Assembly: GCA_033032865.1 (NCBI GenBank)
Contig: JAWHQI010000005.1
Coordinates: forward strand, 9,324,001-9,388,000
Length of the DNA: 64,000 bases
Source of the DNA: Dactylorhiza incarnata
Taxonomy: Eukaryota > Streptophyta > Magnoliopsida > Asparagales > Orchidaceae
Reading direction: 5' to 3'
In this document: positions 42,341-54,274 of the stretch, in pieces
How the letters are laid out: every line of letters starts with the position of its first letter
Numbering within the stretch: the first letter of the stretch is position 1
Program-made: the position numbers and the translations under genes
Notes under the pieces: generated by a model
Told to the model about the DNA's origin: nothing
Database searches by the model: none
Seen by the model: only the letters and a program-made list of their open reading frames with translations

Positions 42341-44093
42341 TGATGAGTCCAAATTATATACACTTTCATGGACTCATCTGGGCTAGTTTTCACGCACATG
42401 CACTTCACTTTCAGTTCTTAATTTCTTATATTTTACTTGTTCGCGCTTTCACTTTAAGTGCTCATTTAGACCCGTTGTGGTGTGCAAGTGCGCACTATTT
42501 TGTTGGGGGCAAGCACATTGTGCTCCCCATTCTTTTGCTATTATTGTACTTGTGCTGTAGGTGTGTTCCCAGCGTGTGATTTCATTGTGCAGGTGGGCAG
42601 ATCGTCCATATTGCCCAGAATTCATCCTGTATGAATCGCACGGTCGTGCATTTTCTTGACGCACGGTCGTTTGCGATCGTGCGTTATGATCGGCTGGTCA
42701 ATATGGTGATCTGCCTCGCTCGTGCGTTTTCTTCACGCACGGTTGGCCTCAACCGTGCGCGAACAAAACACACGACCTCCTATTGGTTGCCAGATTTAGA
42801 GTTTTCTGAATTTACCCGTGCATTTGTATGCACGGTCGGCTTCGATCGTGCGTGAGTAAAACGAACGGGCGCACCTGCTTCGTCTTCCTGGCCTTTATGT
42901 TTGTTAAATATCGTACGGTCCACGCACAGTCGTGCGTTCGACCGTGCGTGACCAATTTCTGACTGATTTTCTATATAAGCTGCAGATTCCGCCCTAGAAA
43001 GATCGATCTTCTTTCCCACGTCCAAGAGCTCCAGTTCCACGCCATTTTCGCCGCTCCATCGCCGCCCACCATTTGGAGGTGCTCCGGACATATTCTTCAT
43101 GCCAATCTCGAGCTGGAGTATCCTCTCGGCCTCCTCCATCATTCAGAAGCTTCCAAGCTCCATTTCAACGGATTTTGCACTATATCCTTAGAGTTCTCTG
43201 GCAAGATCGTGGCTGAAGGCTATTGACGAAGAAGACGGGTCCATTGGGAGGTAGTGACAGCCCTCTTCTACCCCGGACGACAGTTGAAGACCGAGCCCAG
43301 ACGAGGATTGACAACCCTAGATTCCGGCCGTGAATCTCCGACGAGTCTTCGTGCTTCGGTTGTAATCTTAGCTCCTCCTTGTTATTTTTGCTGATTCTAT
43401 TTGATGTGTGTGGTTGTATGTTTCTATATGAATGATGTCCATAAACCCTAAATATTATTAGTGTAATTTTCCATGGTTTTGTGGTTATATTTGTGGTTTA
43501 TGTGATTTGAGGAGCGCCCCCATTCCACCATCCATTCCGCCTGACTACTCGCCCATTCTGTGTGCCTACTCTTCCATCCGCCAAGCTAAGCGGTGCTAAC
43601 GGCCCGTGTAATCCACCTCGACTCCGCCGGTGCGAACCATTCCATCCTCTTGCCTTCTCGTCCATCCGCCTAGTGAAGCGTGGCATAGCGACCCGTGTAA
43701 TCCATTCGCCTTACGAAGCAGCGCGCTCAAGGCCTGCACAGTTCAATTCTGCTTGCCTACTCGTCCATCCGCCCTTGCGAAGCAGCGCGCTCAAGGCCTG
43801 CCTAGTCTCCATCCCGCCAAGCGAAGCATTGCATAGCGGCATTGCATAGGAGTAGTTTTAGCTCTTTTATTTAATTTCCACAAACCAAATCACCCCTTTT
43901 CCGCAATCCATCCGACCTAAAGGACTTCAATCTCAAGTCCTTCCTCGATAGTTAACTCCACCTTACTGTGTTCCTTCGAGATCGATACTAGGGGATTTGC
44001 TCCTCATTTTATATTACTTGAACGATCGGTACACTGCCATTTCGTGTCGCAGTCTTGCTACCGCCTATAGCGGTGTGCGAGATTTGCTCATCA
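42341..44093 (+). repeat. Athila-like B 3' LTR
   Basis: 1753-bp partner of 37380-39132 with the same promoter layout; base differences from the 5' copy are scattered, a few per cent by eye. It ends CTCATCA and is followed by CGCGG. Confidence 0.92.
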
Positions 44094-45556
44094 CGCGGCT
44101 ACAGTTCCCTGAGAATAAGTTGGCGAAGTCCACTCAAGGAGAGTTGTCGATATCCACCTTCTTCCTGAAGGTGAAGAATCTGTGTGCGGAGATCTTGACT
44201 TTGGATCCTGACGAGCCGATCTCGAAGGTGAAGTTGAAGAGGCACATACTTAGAGGCTTGCGGAAGGAGTATGTTCCATTTGTTACGTCTGTGCAAGGAT
44301 GGGCTACTCATCCCTCCTTACTAGAGCTGGATAACCTGCTATCGTCATAGGAGAGCCTGACGAAGCAGATGGCGGGAGTGTCTATCTCAGGGGGAGATAG
44401 TGAGGTAATGTTCTCAGGCAAGAAGAAGACCTGGGACAAGAAGAAGAAGAATTTCGGAGATGGACCCTCAACGTCCTCTCAAAGTGATAAGGGGAAGTTC
44501 CTCCCTGCTCGTGATGAGAGGGGGAGATCTCTGTATTTTGCCTGTAAGAAGTACGGGCACATGGCAAAGGACTGCCGGTCTAATCTGAAGGTCGGTCATG
44601 TTGCTGAGAAGGAAGGAGGCCACTGGAGAGGCGGAGCGAGAGGTGGAGGTCACTAGGGTGGTGAAGACGGAGACAACTGCTTCCTGGCTGAGATGACGAC
44701 CATGCCTGTCGATGCCTTAGCCTCGTTAAATTTTGAGAATGACTGGATAGTGGATTCTGGTTGCGGGCACCATCTCACTGGAGATGTGTCTAAGTTTGCC
44801 TCCTTAAAGGCATACGGAGGATCAGATGCTATCATCACTGCGGATGATATGGTGCATCCTGTGGAGCAAGAAGGGATGGTATCCCTGGGAAGTGAAGAGA
44901 AGCCTGTGATACTGAAGAGCGTGTATCATGTGCCGGGCATGAAGAAGAATCTCTTCTCGGTTGCAAATGCAGTGGATGCAGGATACCATGTGCTGTTTGG
45001 ACCGAAGGAGGTGAAGTTTCTGAAGAATTTGTCATCTGTTGATGCTGACATCACACTCACCGGGAGAAGAGTGAAGGATTTTTATGTCCCGTCTGCAAAT
45101 GCCTATGTGGACAAGCTGAATACGAATGATAGCGTTGCGATTTGACATGAGATGATAGGTCATGTGGGGATGGACAAGTTGAAGATGATGGCTGCAAAGG
45201 GTCTGGTGAGCGGCATGCCTAATCTCTCTTCTTGCGGCGACGACCATATTTGCGAGGGCTGTCAATATGGAAAATCACATCGACGTCCATTTTGCAAGTT
45301 GGAGACAAGGTGTAAGGCACCCCTTGAGTGTGTACACACTGATGTGATGGGGCCGTGCGCCACCCTAACTTATGGAGGAAATAAGTATGCGCTGGTCTTG
45401 GTGGATGACTATACCCGCTACACGTGGGTTTACTTCTTGAGAGAGAAGGCGGAGGTGTTTGAGAAGTTCCAAGAGCGGAAGGAACTTGTGGAGGGGAGGC
45501 TGAACCTGAGGGTGAAGAAGCTGCGAAGTGATAATGGGGGGGGGGGGGGGAGTTTA
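44094..45556 (+). pseudogene. gag-pol: Copia-D gag C-terminus, protease and integrase N-terminal half
   Basis: One frame with three stops: TAG 44348-44350 (Copia-C has CAG here), TAG 44654-44656, TGA 45143-45145. Gag continues LQFPENKLAKSTQG and reaches the knuckle remnant YFACKKYGHMAKDC, whose first Cys is Tyr. Protease: WIVDSGCGHHLTGD (DSG near 44753). Integrase: HEMIGHVGMDKL with CEGCQYGK (HHCC finger), VHTDVMGP (first D) and LRSDNGG (second D). The frame is then destroyed by a 15-base G run (45536-45550) where two glycine codons are expected. Confidence 0.85.
45536..45550 (+). repeat. G15 homopolymer inside integrase DNGGE codons
   Basis: Fifteen consecutive G where about seven would keep SDNGGEF in frame; eight extra bases shift the frame. 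Confidence 0.8.
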
Positions 45557-46209
45557 CCTCTAACTCGTTTGCTTCTTTCTGCAAGAAAAATGGTATACTG
45601 TGAGAGCTCTCTTGCGCCCACACCCCTCAGCAAAATGGGGTAGCAGAGAGGAAGATCTGCCATCTGGTGGAGACTACTAGGAGTTGGCTGCATGCCAAGG
45701 GGATTCCCAAGGCCTTGTGGGCGGAGGGAATGGCGTGTGCCACCTATGTGATCAACTGGCTACCTCTAAGTCCTAACAGGATGGTGTCTCCATACCAACT
45801 CATGTTCAGGGAGAAGCCAAATGTGAGTCACATGAGGGTGTTTGTCTCTACCTGCTTCGTGCACGTTCCGGAGGCTGAGAGAACCAAGTTGGAGCCGAAA
45901 GCAAGAAAGTGTGTCTTCATCGGCTACGACGAGCGGAAGAAGGGGTGGAAGTGCATGAATCCACAGACTCACAAGTTCATCGCCTCGCGCGACGTGGTGT
46001 TTGAAGAACTGATCTCGTATCAGGGAGTCTCTACTGTGGTACTGTCGGAGAGTGGAGGTTCTAGCAGGTGTGAAGAGAGGGTCACTGAGGACTTTACTGT
46101 GGAGTTGGAGCTATCTCCCAGTGCCCCATCGCCATCAAGCTCAGGGGGAGCAGTGCTCCAAGAGATGATGGGAGAAGAGTTGCAGAGGAGGAGTCTACCG
46201 GAGTGGTAG
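45557..46209 (+). pseudogene. pol: Copia-D integrase C-terminal half
   Basis: Resumes in another frame. Before 45667 the codons are only partly readable (a TAG lies near 45642). Then follow ETTRSWLHAKGIPKALWAEG, PYQLMFREKPNVSHMRVF and KCVFIGYDERKKGWKCMNP, typical of Copia integrase and its tail. It ends at TAG (46207-46209), and the frame changes again into RT. Confidence 0.8.
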
Positions 46210-46905
46210 ATAGTGGCCAAGCCTTGAGAAGGTCGAAGCGGACCATCATCCCGCCTTCTCGCTATAAGGAGGGGAACTTCCTGAGTTTGGTATCTTGCTT
46301 CTTCGCAGGACCACTTGATGAGAGGGAACCTTCCCGCTTTGAAGATGTTGTAGGCACTAAGGAGTGGGACGTGGCCATGGATGAGGAGATGCAGGCCTTG
46401 AAGAAAAATGAGACATGGGACCTTGTTCCCAGGGTGAAGGGCATCGAGCCTGTCACCTGCAAGTGGGTGTACAAGGTGGAGAAGAGAGCTGACGGAGGAG
46501 TAGAGCGGTACAAGGCTAGGCTTGTCGCTCGAGGTTTCTCGCAAACCTATGGTGAGGACTATGAGGAGACATTTAGTCCTGTGGTGAAGATGACGTCGGT
46601 GAGGACGATCATAGATCTTGCGGCGTGCCGAGGGTGGAAGCTGTGGCAGCTTGATGTGAAGAACGCATTTTTGTACAGAGAGATTGACAAGGACATATTC
46701 ATGGTGCAACCACCTGGATACGTGTCCAAGCCACACCCACATCATGTGTACAAGCTGAAGAAGGCCCTTTACGGGTTGAAACAGGCGCCGAGAGCCTGGT
46801 ATGGGAAGATTGCAGAGTACTTGCAGTTCTGTGGTTATAATGCCTCAGACTCGGACTCTAGCATGTTCATGAAGAAGAGTGGAGATCTTCATGTGTTGGT
46901 ACTGC
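46203..46905 (+). pseudogene. pol: Copia-D reverse transcriptase, N-terminal part
   Basis: QALRRSKRTIIPPSRY leads into RT: CKWVYKVEKR, RYKARLVARGFSQTYGEDYE, QLDVKNAFLYREIDKD (first Asp), YGLKQAPRAWYGKI, then HVLVL, cut by the hAT-like MITE just before YVDD. 46898-46905 is the left copy of the MITE target duplication. Confidence 0.87.
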
Positions 46906-47477
46906 CAAGGCTGAGCATAATATTCGAAACTCGAAAGTCGCTCGAAAATCGCTCGAATATTGAGCCGAATCGGAATCGATTACAATTGATTCGACTCAAT
47001 TTGAGTCGATTCAATTTGACTCGAATCTGATTTCGAGTCGATTTCGAGCCAGCCCTGAATCGCTCGAAATATGATTTGAATCAACTCGAATTAATTAAAA
47101 ATATTATTTATTTATTAATATGTTATTATTTTAAAATTAAAAACACTAAATTTTAAACCTAAATAAAAATATTGAAGGTTTTAATTGTTTCATTTGCTAA
47201 ATTTAGATGTTTCCCAATTTAATTTCGAGCCAATTACGAATAAAGAGAAAAAATGCTCAATTTCGAGTCAGCTTGATTCGATTTTGAATCAACTCAATTC
47301 GATTTCGAGCCAGCTCGATTCGATTTCAAGCCAGCTCGGAATCGAGCCATTTCGAGTCGAGTCGAGTCGACTCGAAATCGATTTCGATTTCGAGCCGATT
47401 TCGAGTCGAGTTCGACTTGAAAATTTCGATTTCGAGCCGAGCCAAAATCGCTCGAACTCGACTCGATATCAGCCCTA
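46906..47477 (+). mobile_element. hAT-like MITE in the RT gene
   Basis: 572 bp flanked by an 8-bp duplication GGTACTGC (46898-46905 and 47478-47485). Ends are CAAGGCTGA and, reversed, TAGGGCTGA, short inverted termini in the style of hAT elements. No ORF for a transposase. The interior is AT-rich plus degenerate repeats of TTTCGAG/CTCGAAT (47218-47470). The strand is arbitrary. Confidence 0.75.
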
Positions 47478-47485
47478 GGTACTGC

Positions 47486-48427
47486 TGTACGTCGACGACA
47501 TGATCGTGTCGCGGCGCTGAGACATCAGTTATCTATCCGTTTTGAGATGAAGGATCTTGGTGAACTACACCATTTCCTCAGACTTCAGGTAGAGAAGAGA
47601 AGTGGTGGACTGTTCGTTTCCCAGAGGGCTTACGCTGAGAAGATCGTCGAAAGATTCGGCATGAAGGAGGGGAAGAGCAGCTCTGTTCCACTGGAGGTTG
47701 GGTTGAAGCTTCGGAAGGAAGAAGGGAGGATTCTTTCTGATCCGAAGGTCTTCCGGGCACTGATGGGGAGTTTAATCTACCTGACTATCACGAGGCTGGA
47801 CATAGCTTTTGCCGTCGCCCGAGTTAGTCGGTATATGCAGAAGCCGTGGAAGCCTCATCTAGAGGCAGCTAAAGGAATTCTGAAGTACGTGAAGGGGACC
47901 CCTGAGATGGGGTTGTCCTATGGAGATAAGTCTGACTTCAAGCTGCGTGGGTACACTGATGCAGACTACGGTGGTGACGCTGATGAACGCAAGTCGACTT
48001 CAGGTCATGTGTTTCTATGTGGAGATGCTGCTATCTCGTGGGCAAGAAGCATGATTATATCTCCTTATCCACCACAGAGGCTGAGTACAAGGCGTCGTGC
48101 TTAGTAGCCCAGGAGTGTGTCTAGCTGAGGAGGCTGGTGGAAGTCGTGGACGAGAAGGTTAGCGGACCAACTGTCCTTCGCAGTGACAAAAAGAGCGCCC
48201 TGAAACTGGTAACCAATCCAGTCTGTCATGCGAGAACAAAGCATATAGAGATCGAACATCACTTCATCAGAGAGAAGGTGTTGGGTGTCTTGATTGCGGT
48301 GGAGCATGTGCGAAGTGAAGACAATATAGCGGATATCTTCACAAAGCCCCTTTCTGCGGGGCCGTTCAGGAGGCTTCGCTCGCTGCTCAGAGTGGTTGAT
48401 GGAGCTCACTTCAAGGGGGAGTGTTAG
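47486..48427 (+). pseudogene. pol: Copia-D reverse transcriptase C-terminus and RNase H
   Basis: Resumes with LYVDDMIVS (YVDD at 47488-47499). A frameshift precedes FEMKDLGELHHFLRLQV (47547 onward). RNase H starts GYTDADYGGDADERKSTSG and frameshifts near 48045 (AISWA), continuing as LSTTEAEYKA, stop near 48121, then RTKHIEIEHHFIREKV and NIADIFTKPL. All expected motifs are recognisable but lie in at least three frames. Confidence 0.85.
48411..48421 (+). promoter_or_regulatory. Copia-D polypurine tract
   Basis: tcaagggggag directly before the 3' LTR. Confidence 0.85.
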
Positions 48428-49063
48428 AATTGTGAAGTGAGCTATCGCCCGACATTAGAGCTAACGCCGGCGTTAGCCCCGCCTTTTGGTGGCGGCTCCT
48501 GATTCTATAAATAGGGGAGCAATCCCCCCACAGAGATATATCAGAGACAAGAGGCGATTTGTGCGATCTCAATAGGCGGTCTCAAGTGAGAGCGAACTTG
48601 GAGTGAGTTCGGAGGAAAGCTTGGGCGGTCTGGCCGGGCGGTCTCAAGTGGGAGTGAACTCGGAGTGAGTTCTCGGTGACCTGGAGCAAGAGTTGTGAGC
48701 CGTGCAAGATCGCGAGTCAACGCCAGCGTTAGTGACAACGCGGGGCGTTAGCTTCTTGTGTGAGGCGGCGGTCTGCATCTGCGGTCTCGTCAAGAGGGTG
48801 TGCTCGCAGCGAGCTCGTGCGGTCTGAGTCAACGCTGGCGTTAGCGATAACGCGGGGCGTTAGCGAGCTGTGGAGAAGCAGACTCTGTCTGCGACCAGTT
48901 GATATTTCTTATTCTCGGCTGTTGTGAATCAAGTTGTATGCGACTTGTATTCAGTCCTTTCTCTTGTAATTGTTGTAACAAATTTGTCAAGTAATAAAGA
49001 TGTGTTTTTTGTTCATTCTTGGTGTGCTTGTCTCAGTGTTCCATCGATCTAGAAAATTTCATA
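48422..49063 (+). repeat. Copia-D 3' LTR
   Basis: 642 bp, TGTTAGAATT...TTTCATA (last CA mutated to TA), TATA box CTATAAATA near 48506, palindromic aacgccggcgtt upstream. TTTAT follows as target duplication. Confidence 0.9.
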
Positions 49064-49253
49064 TTTATATCAATATATTTTCTTATTAAATTAAAGTAAA
49101 TTAGCCTGTCTTCATAAATTTTTAAGCTTAATTAACATATTTCTTTAGTTTGAGGTCAATTGGAGACATCAAGATAATTATGAATCAAAAGGCAGTGGTT
49201 GGGATGAGTTTTGGAGCAATTTTTAAAAAATCAGTAAGTACACACCCTGATAC
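49064..49253 (+). repeat. G LTR, middle piece
   Basis: Sequence between Copia-D and SIR3. The first 135 bases are duplicated at 36460-36594. Its right end reads into 57254 (gtacacaccctgatac then atgccgtgtactc) once SIR3 is removed. Confidence 0.7.
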
Positions 49254-50052
49254 TGTTGGATCTTACGGCGCCCTTAGAGGGGGGGGGGGTGAATAAGGGA
49301 ATAAAAATTCTTCTTATAATTTTAAGAAAATTACTAAATTGTTTTATAATATGCGAAGGTAAAATAACAATTTAGCTAAATGAATAGAAAATTATGAATT
49401 TGCAATTTTAGAAATAAGTACTAAATTATTTTATGATGAAAGAGATTGAAATAAACAATTTAGATTTAGAATTGAAAACTTAGAACACAATATAATAGAG
49501 ATTACGCCAAGTGATAGAAATCAAGTAAACACAAAAGAGACATGATTATATTATATGACAAAGTGTTTACATAAATTTGATTTCTATATCGCTAGAAATC
49601 GGAGGCGTACAAATGTAAATTTCTTTTTGTTTACCAATCCTTCTCCCAAGGATCGGAAGGCTATCACTTGTCTCTCCCTAGACCAAGCCTGAGCGACATC
49701 GCTGTCGGAATTCCGACAGCGCAAAACTGCCGGTCGTGGTGGTGTCGTGGGCAGTTGTTGAAACCTCCGAGCTGTCGCCTGGGCGACATCGCTGTCGGAT
49801 TTCCGACAGCTCAAAACTGCCTTTCGTCGTGCTGCCGTGGAGGGAAGTAGTTGTAACTTCTCTGCTGTCGCCTGGGCGACATTAGCTGTCGGAATTTTCC
49901 GACAGTGAAATTTTCCTACATTCAAATTTAGCTCCAGCAGAAATGTGAACATCTCATACCTGTTACCTGCACACCATTAATAAAAATAGAATCAAATACA
50001 TTCGGGATTTGTTATTCTCAAACCGGACGAGTGCGGAACGCATGCTCCAACA
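49254..50052 (-). repeat. SIR3 3' LTR, internally deleted
   Basis: 799 bp against 1328 bp in the partner. The missing part corresponds to about 56355-56880, which includes the TATA box. It keeps the perfect palindrome GCTGTCGGAATTCCGACAGC (49701-49720) and G11 (49279-49289). Confidence 0.9.
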
Positions 50053-50520
50053 ATCTCCCCCTTTTGATAATAACAAATCCTTATACTAAGAAATCGAATA
50101 AATCCTATATAGATAGTGACAAGTACATTATGTATGCACACGTGTGAACTTATGATCTTCATGTTCTCCCCCTTAATATGATCTCCCCCTTAATATTAGC
50201 TCCTTCTAAAATTATTCTCCCCCGACTTATAAACTCCCCCTACATGAAAGCTCTCTTAATTAAGTAATTTAAGTGATTTAAGTGATTTCTTAGTATCTTC
50301 TCCCCCTTTGATATTATCAAAAGTAATGAATATAGGGATTAGTGTATATCTTTTAAGATAGGTAAGGAACCATTTATTGAAGGATTTTCATGATCGAGCA
50401 TATGTTAATGTATGCACCTCCTATATGATTACTCCCTCTACAAATTTACCCATTTTTTTAGTTTAATATCATTATAATGCACTCCCCCTAAATCTTAGAT
50501 TTATGCAATTTAATCTCCCC
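50053..50520 (-). promoter_or_regulatory. SIR3 polypurine tract cluster
   Basis: The main PPT AAAAGGGGGAGAT abuts the LTR (50053-50065). Further GGGGGAG cores lie near 50165, 50182, 50216, 50233, 50300 and 50484, with a shorter one near 50512. Confidence 0.8.
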
Positions 50521-53500
50521 TTTTGGTAGAATCAAAAGAGAGTTTAGGTGAGGGTAGTAAGGAGGCATTTCTTATAAATGATAAAGAGTTTAAGCATAGC
50601 ATATATAAGAGATTTCAAATAAAAAGATAAGAGTTGTAAACAAGCGGAAGATTATAATAAACATATTTTTGTAAGCATGAAAAGCATAAGTAAAAATATG
50701 AGTTTTAGTTCAAAGTTGAAAGATGTTTAAACCTTGTTGAAATCTCAAGTTTTTTTCATAAAAATACCAAGCATGAAATGAACATATCAAAGAGATATTA
50801 TACTACAATGTTACTTAATTTAAAGTTCAAGAGATACCAAAACATTGTAGAGATCATGCTAGGTTATCTAGTGCATTTTTCTATAAAGAGTATTATAGAT
50901 AAAGCATTAGAATTCAATACTCATGAGAAGAAGTGTTATGAAAGATAATGATGTGCACATAAGTGTATTTTGGGCAATGTTAACAATTGATTTAAATCAT
51001 CAAAATACAAGACATATGTAAAGTAAAGTGCACAATAAAACACAAGTAAATTACTTTCACACACTTTTAATGCACACAATTTTTAACAAAGTGGTGTAAT
51101 AAACAAAGTTTGCACAAGACACTTTACTATTCTTTCCAAGGTGCTCAACTTCACAATGCTTATGAAGACTTATCAGGAGGTTCAAGTAGTGCTTGGTGGA
51201 GGTATATTTGTCTACATATATAATTTTTGTTCACATTTGTGAGACAACATTCTTCGAATACACTTGTTTTGCAAACCAAAATTTTTAACTTAACCACTTT
51301 TCTAAATTTCATAAGTGCAATTCAAATGTAGTGTAGGCAATAAACTTATGCAAGTTTTAATTCATTGTACAAATACAATACACAAGCAAGCATTTTTAGA
51401 TTTAGACACACATGTTGATTACCAAAATAAGTGAGTGAAATGTATCATTATCAATCATAAAACATTTACTCATACTTAGAGGCATGCTAAGCTTGTATCT
51501 ACACATTTTTCAATACAATTGATGCACTTTAAATAGATATATCAAAGCATGATAAGCAAAACAATGTTCATAGTAATTTGAAGAAATAAGGTTTAACATT
51601 GTAAATAATTCTAAATAATAGAATTCAAACATGCTTGATATTTGACAATAAAGATCATACAGTTTTTTTTGTTTTATCATTTTTTAAATCAAATAAAAAC
51701 AGAAAATCACAAAAATATATTCTTGTATAAATTTTTTTTTTGAATTTTGAACTTTTGTAGTTGATTTTTCATAATATAAAGAAAATGAAAATAAAATAAA
51801 CAGAAACACAAAATTAGATTTGTACACATAAACTAACATATTTTTGTGGATTTTTAGAAATTTTAAATTTCTGATTATTGATATTGATTAAGTGTCCTTA
51901 AAGTAGTTCCATGCTGAAATTTCAAAATTTTTGGAGATCTCTAGGTGGATCAAATTTGCATGAAACTTTGGCTTTTCAAATTCTTGTGTTTTACAAAACC
52001 ATTTAAACATGAAGATATACACTATGAAGACACAAGAGGACATTTTTTATTAAACAACCCAAAATATGCATGATTTAAGTGATAAGTAAATAAAATGATC
52101 ATGCAAAGAGTAATATAAGTACGTCCTAAAATTAAAGATTACCCCGACTAAATGTCTACACCCTAGCCCCGTACTAAGTGACGGATGGGCATGAGGAGCT
52201 GCACGCATGCCGTAGGTTGGGGTGTTAGTCCCATATACACACACTAGAGAACACTCAACCTAGCACTCTTTCCCCCCAGTGCCTCGCAAGATCCCACTGG
52301 AACCCTCCCCAGTTAAGGACAAGACATGTCTTATAAGTTAGGTCTCTAATCCATACAACCCTATGCCCCCGCTATTGTGAGATATGAAGTCATAGGTGAA
52401 ATAATCTTTTGGAAAACCTATGCTTTTAAATCTAAGGGTTGATACATAAACTATGGGTTTTGTTTAATTTGATGAGTTATATAAAGCCGCATAGTTTATC
52501 TACTTTTATGAGACGATGATATGAGACAACTAGCACAATTACTAATATTCAATAAGTGATAAAGCTAGTATGATGAGTTTTGGGTTTAAAGTCATGTCAT
52601 AAGATTAATATTAATATTGCATGTATTCCAAAATAGAATTTCAAATTATAGATCTAGAATGGAGTGATGATTTAGTTTGATTTATACTTTCATTACAAAG
52701 TTGATCCTAGAGTTTACAAATATGAGAGATACATGCAATCACTAGCAAAGCAGATCAATACATCAAATAATGTAAAGAAAACATTATTCATAATTTTTAT
52801 CATAAGATTCATAATTCCTATTATCGATTTGAGATATGTCTTGATAGAATATGAATTATTATTTATGATTAAAGAGAATTTTTGCATAGAATATATGTTA
52901 GATCATCATGATGTGTGTAAATTCTAATTCTTCTAGACTTATGACAATATGAATTGGTGATTTTCGTTTGAATGAGCACGTTTGAATTGTAAGTCAAGAA
53001 AATGATGATCAAGCTATCATATCAAAGACAAAGATCACAAATATATAGTTTTGAAATAAAATGCCATTCAATAATAGAATTTATTGATCTTTGGTTTTGC
53101 ATAATAATATATGATTCATGAAATAATATTCATAAATATTCTAATGATTAATTCATAAACTATGTGTTTGTTGGAATTTTAGTATTCTATATAATTTCAA
53201 ATCACATAGTTATCATGATATTTTAATAACATTGTAAATGTTATACCTAGCATATAAATTTAAGCACAAATTAAGAAGTGATGCTAGAATGATACATTTG
53301 AATGCAATGTTATTACATAGAATTAATGAAGATAATGTTGCATGTAATATGAGATGTTTACAAATTAATTTTCTTTAGACCTATAATGAAATGATTAAAC
53401 TTTTGATTTGATCTTAATGATATAAGATGATTCTAAGGTCTAAATTACATGCAAACAATGGTGACACGCATCACACATACTATCTAAATTAATATATGAA

Positions 53501-54212
53501 ACAATTATACATAGGATATCATGTGATGAAAAAAATCCTTAAACACAGAAATTTCCGAATCAAGCGAACTAAGATAGCATTTAAAAATGGAGTTGAAATT
53601 GGGCAAATTGACAGCACCAAACAAACTTAAATGGTCAAGTTTAGTTTGCCGATAGATGGAGATTTCTGTGCTCTTTCTGAAAAGATATTACATGCGAAAA
53701 ACGGACGAGCGGATCAAAAGATATGGCTATTTGAAGTTTTGATCAAAAAAACTTGCTTTTTGAAAGATTAAGCATGCGTTTAGATGAATTTTTGTTTTCG
53801 ATTTTATTTGATAATATTTTTCATAATAAGGGCTATCAAATGCAGCAAATAACATAGAAAGTAATCAAACTGTTGCGCATTTTAATTTTTAGCTTAAGCC
53901 CTTTTAATAAACCAATTAAATCCATTTTTAAAATTAATTTCATTAGTCTTGAAAAATAGTTTCAATATTCTAATTATAATGTTAATTCAAGACATTGATG
54001 GGTAAAGGATTTAAAAGGATATATATAACAAAAAAATGAGAGGTAGGTCTCTTTTAAAAATCATATGACTTAATGTTCAATTTTAATTCAATTTGATTTG
54101 ATAAACATTAGGCTTAATATATGAAAGTCATATTTCATGATATATAAAGAGATCATTGCATGTTTGTTTAAAAAATATAAAATAAACAAAAGAAAAGAGA
54201 CAATAAGCATAT
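50521..54212. other. SIR3 long non-coding interior
   Basis: AT-rich, no credible ORF, in the place of pol. Conserved blocks shared with SIR1 occur in a different order: the 2490-2720-like block at about 50760-50960, the 2960-3080-like block at about 51110-51210 and the GC-richer island at 52147-52340. Confidence 0.7.
52147..52340. other. Conserved GC-richer island in SIR3
   Basis: Partner of 1600-1790, nearly identical through tgacggatgggcatgagg and cactctttccccccagtgcc. No ORF. Confidence 0.6.
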
Positions 54213-54260
54213 CATGAAGTAGAGTAGTGATATTACATTTTTATTTGTTTCTACTTCATG
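54213..54260 (-). other. Conserved hairpin downstream of SIR3 gag stop
   Basis: CATGAAGTAGA (54213-54223) pairs with TCTACTTCATG (54250-54260), 15 bases past the gag stop, as in SIR1. Confidence 0.6.
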
Positions 54261-54274
54261 CAAATGATAGGATA

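Larger units (their letters stand above)
37380..44093 (+). mobile_element. Athila-like B: non-autonomous LTR/Gypsy element with one short acidic ORF
   Basis: Two 1753-bp LTRs (TGATGAGT...TCATCA), TSD CGCGA (37375-37379) against CGCGG (44094-44098), tRNA-Asp PBS and a G-rich PPT. The 3.2-kb interior codes for one 404-residue zinc-knuckle protein, with no gag capsid domain, protease, RT or integrase. The interior 3' half is related to A. It sits in the gag of Copia-D. Confidence 0.9.
35839..49063 (+). mobile_element. Copia-D: LTR/Copia element, duplicated, interrupted and decayed
   Basis: Same family as Copia-C, plus strand. Outer boundaries carry TSD TTTAT (35834-35838; 36460-36464 after the left LTR; 49064-49068 after the right LTR). 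Order: complete left LTR (35839-36459), 135 bases of G, partial LTR (36595-36997), PBS, gag, [Athila-like B], gag-protease-integrase-RT, [hAT MITE], RT-RNase H, PPT, 3' LTR (48422-49063). Pol carries at least three stops and several frameshifts, so it is not functional. Confidence 0.85.
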
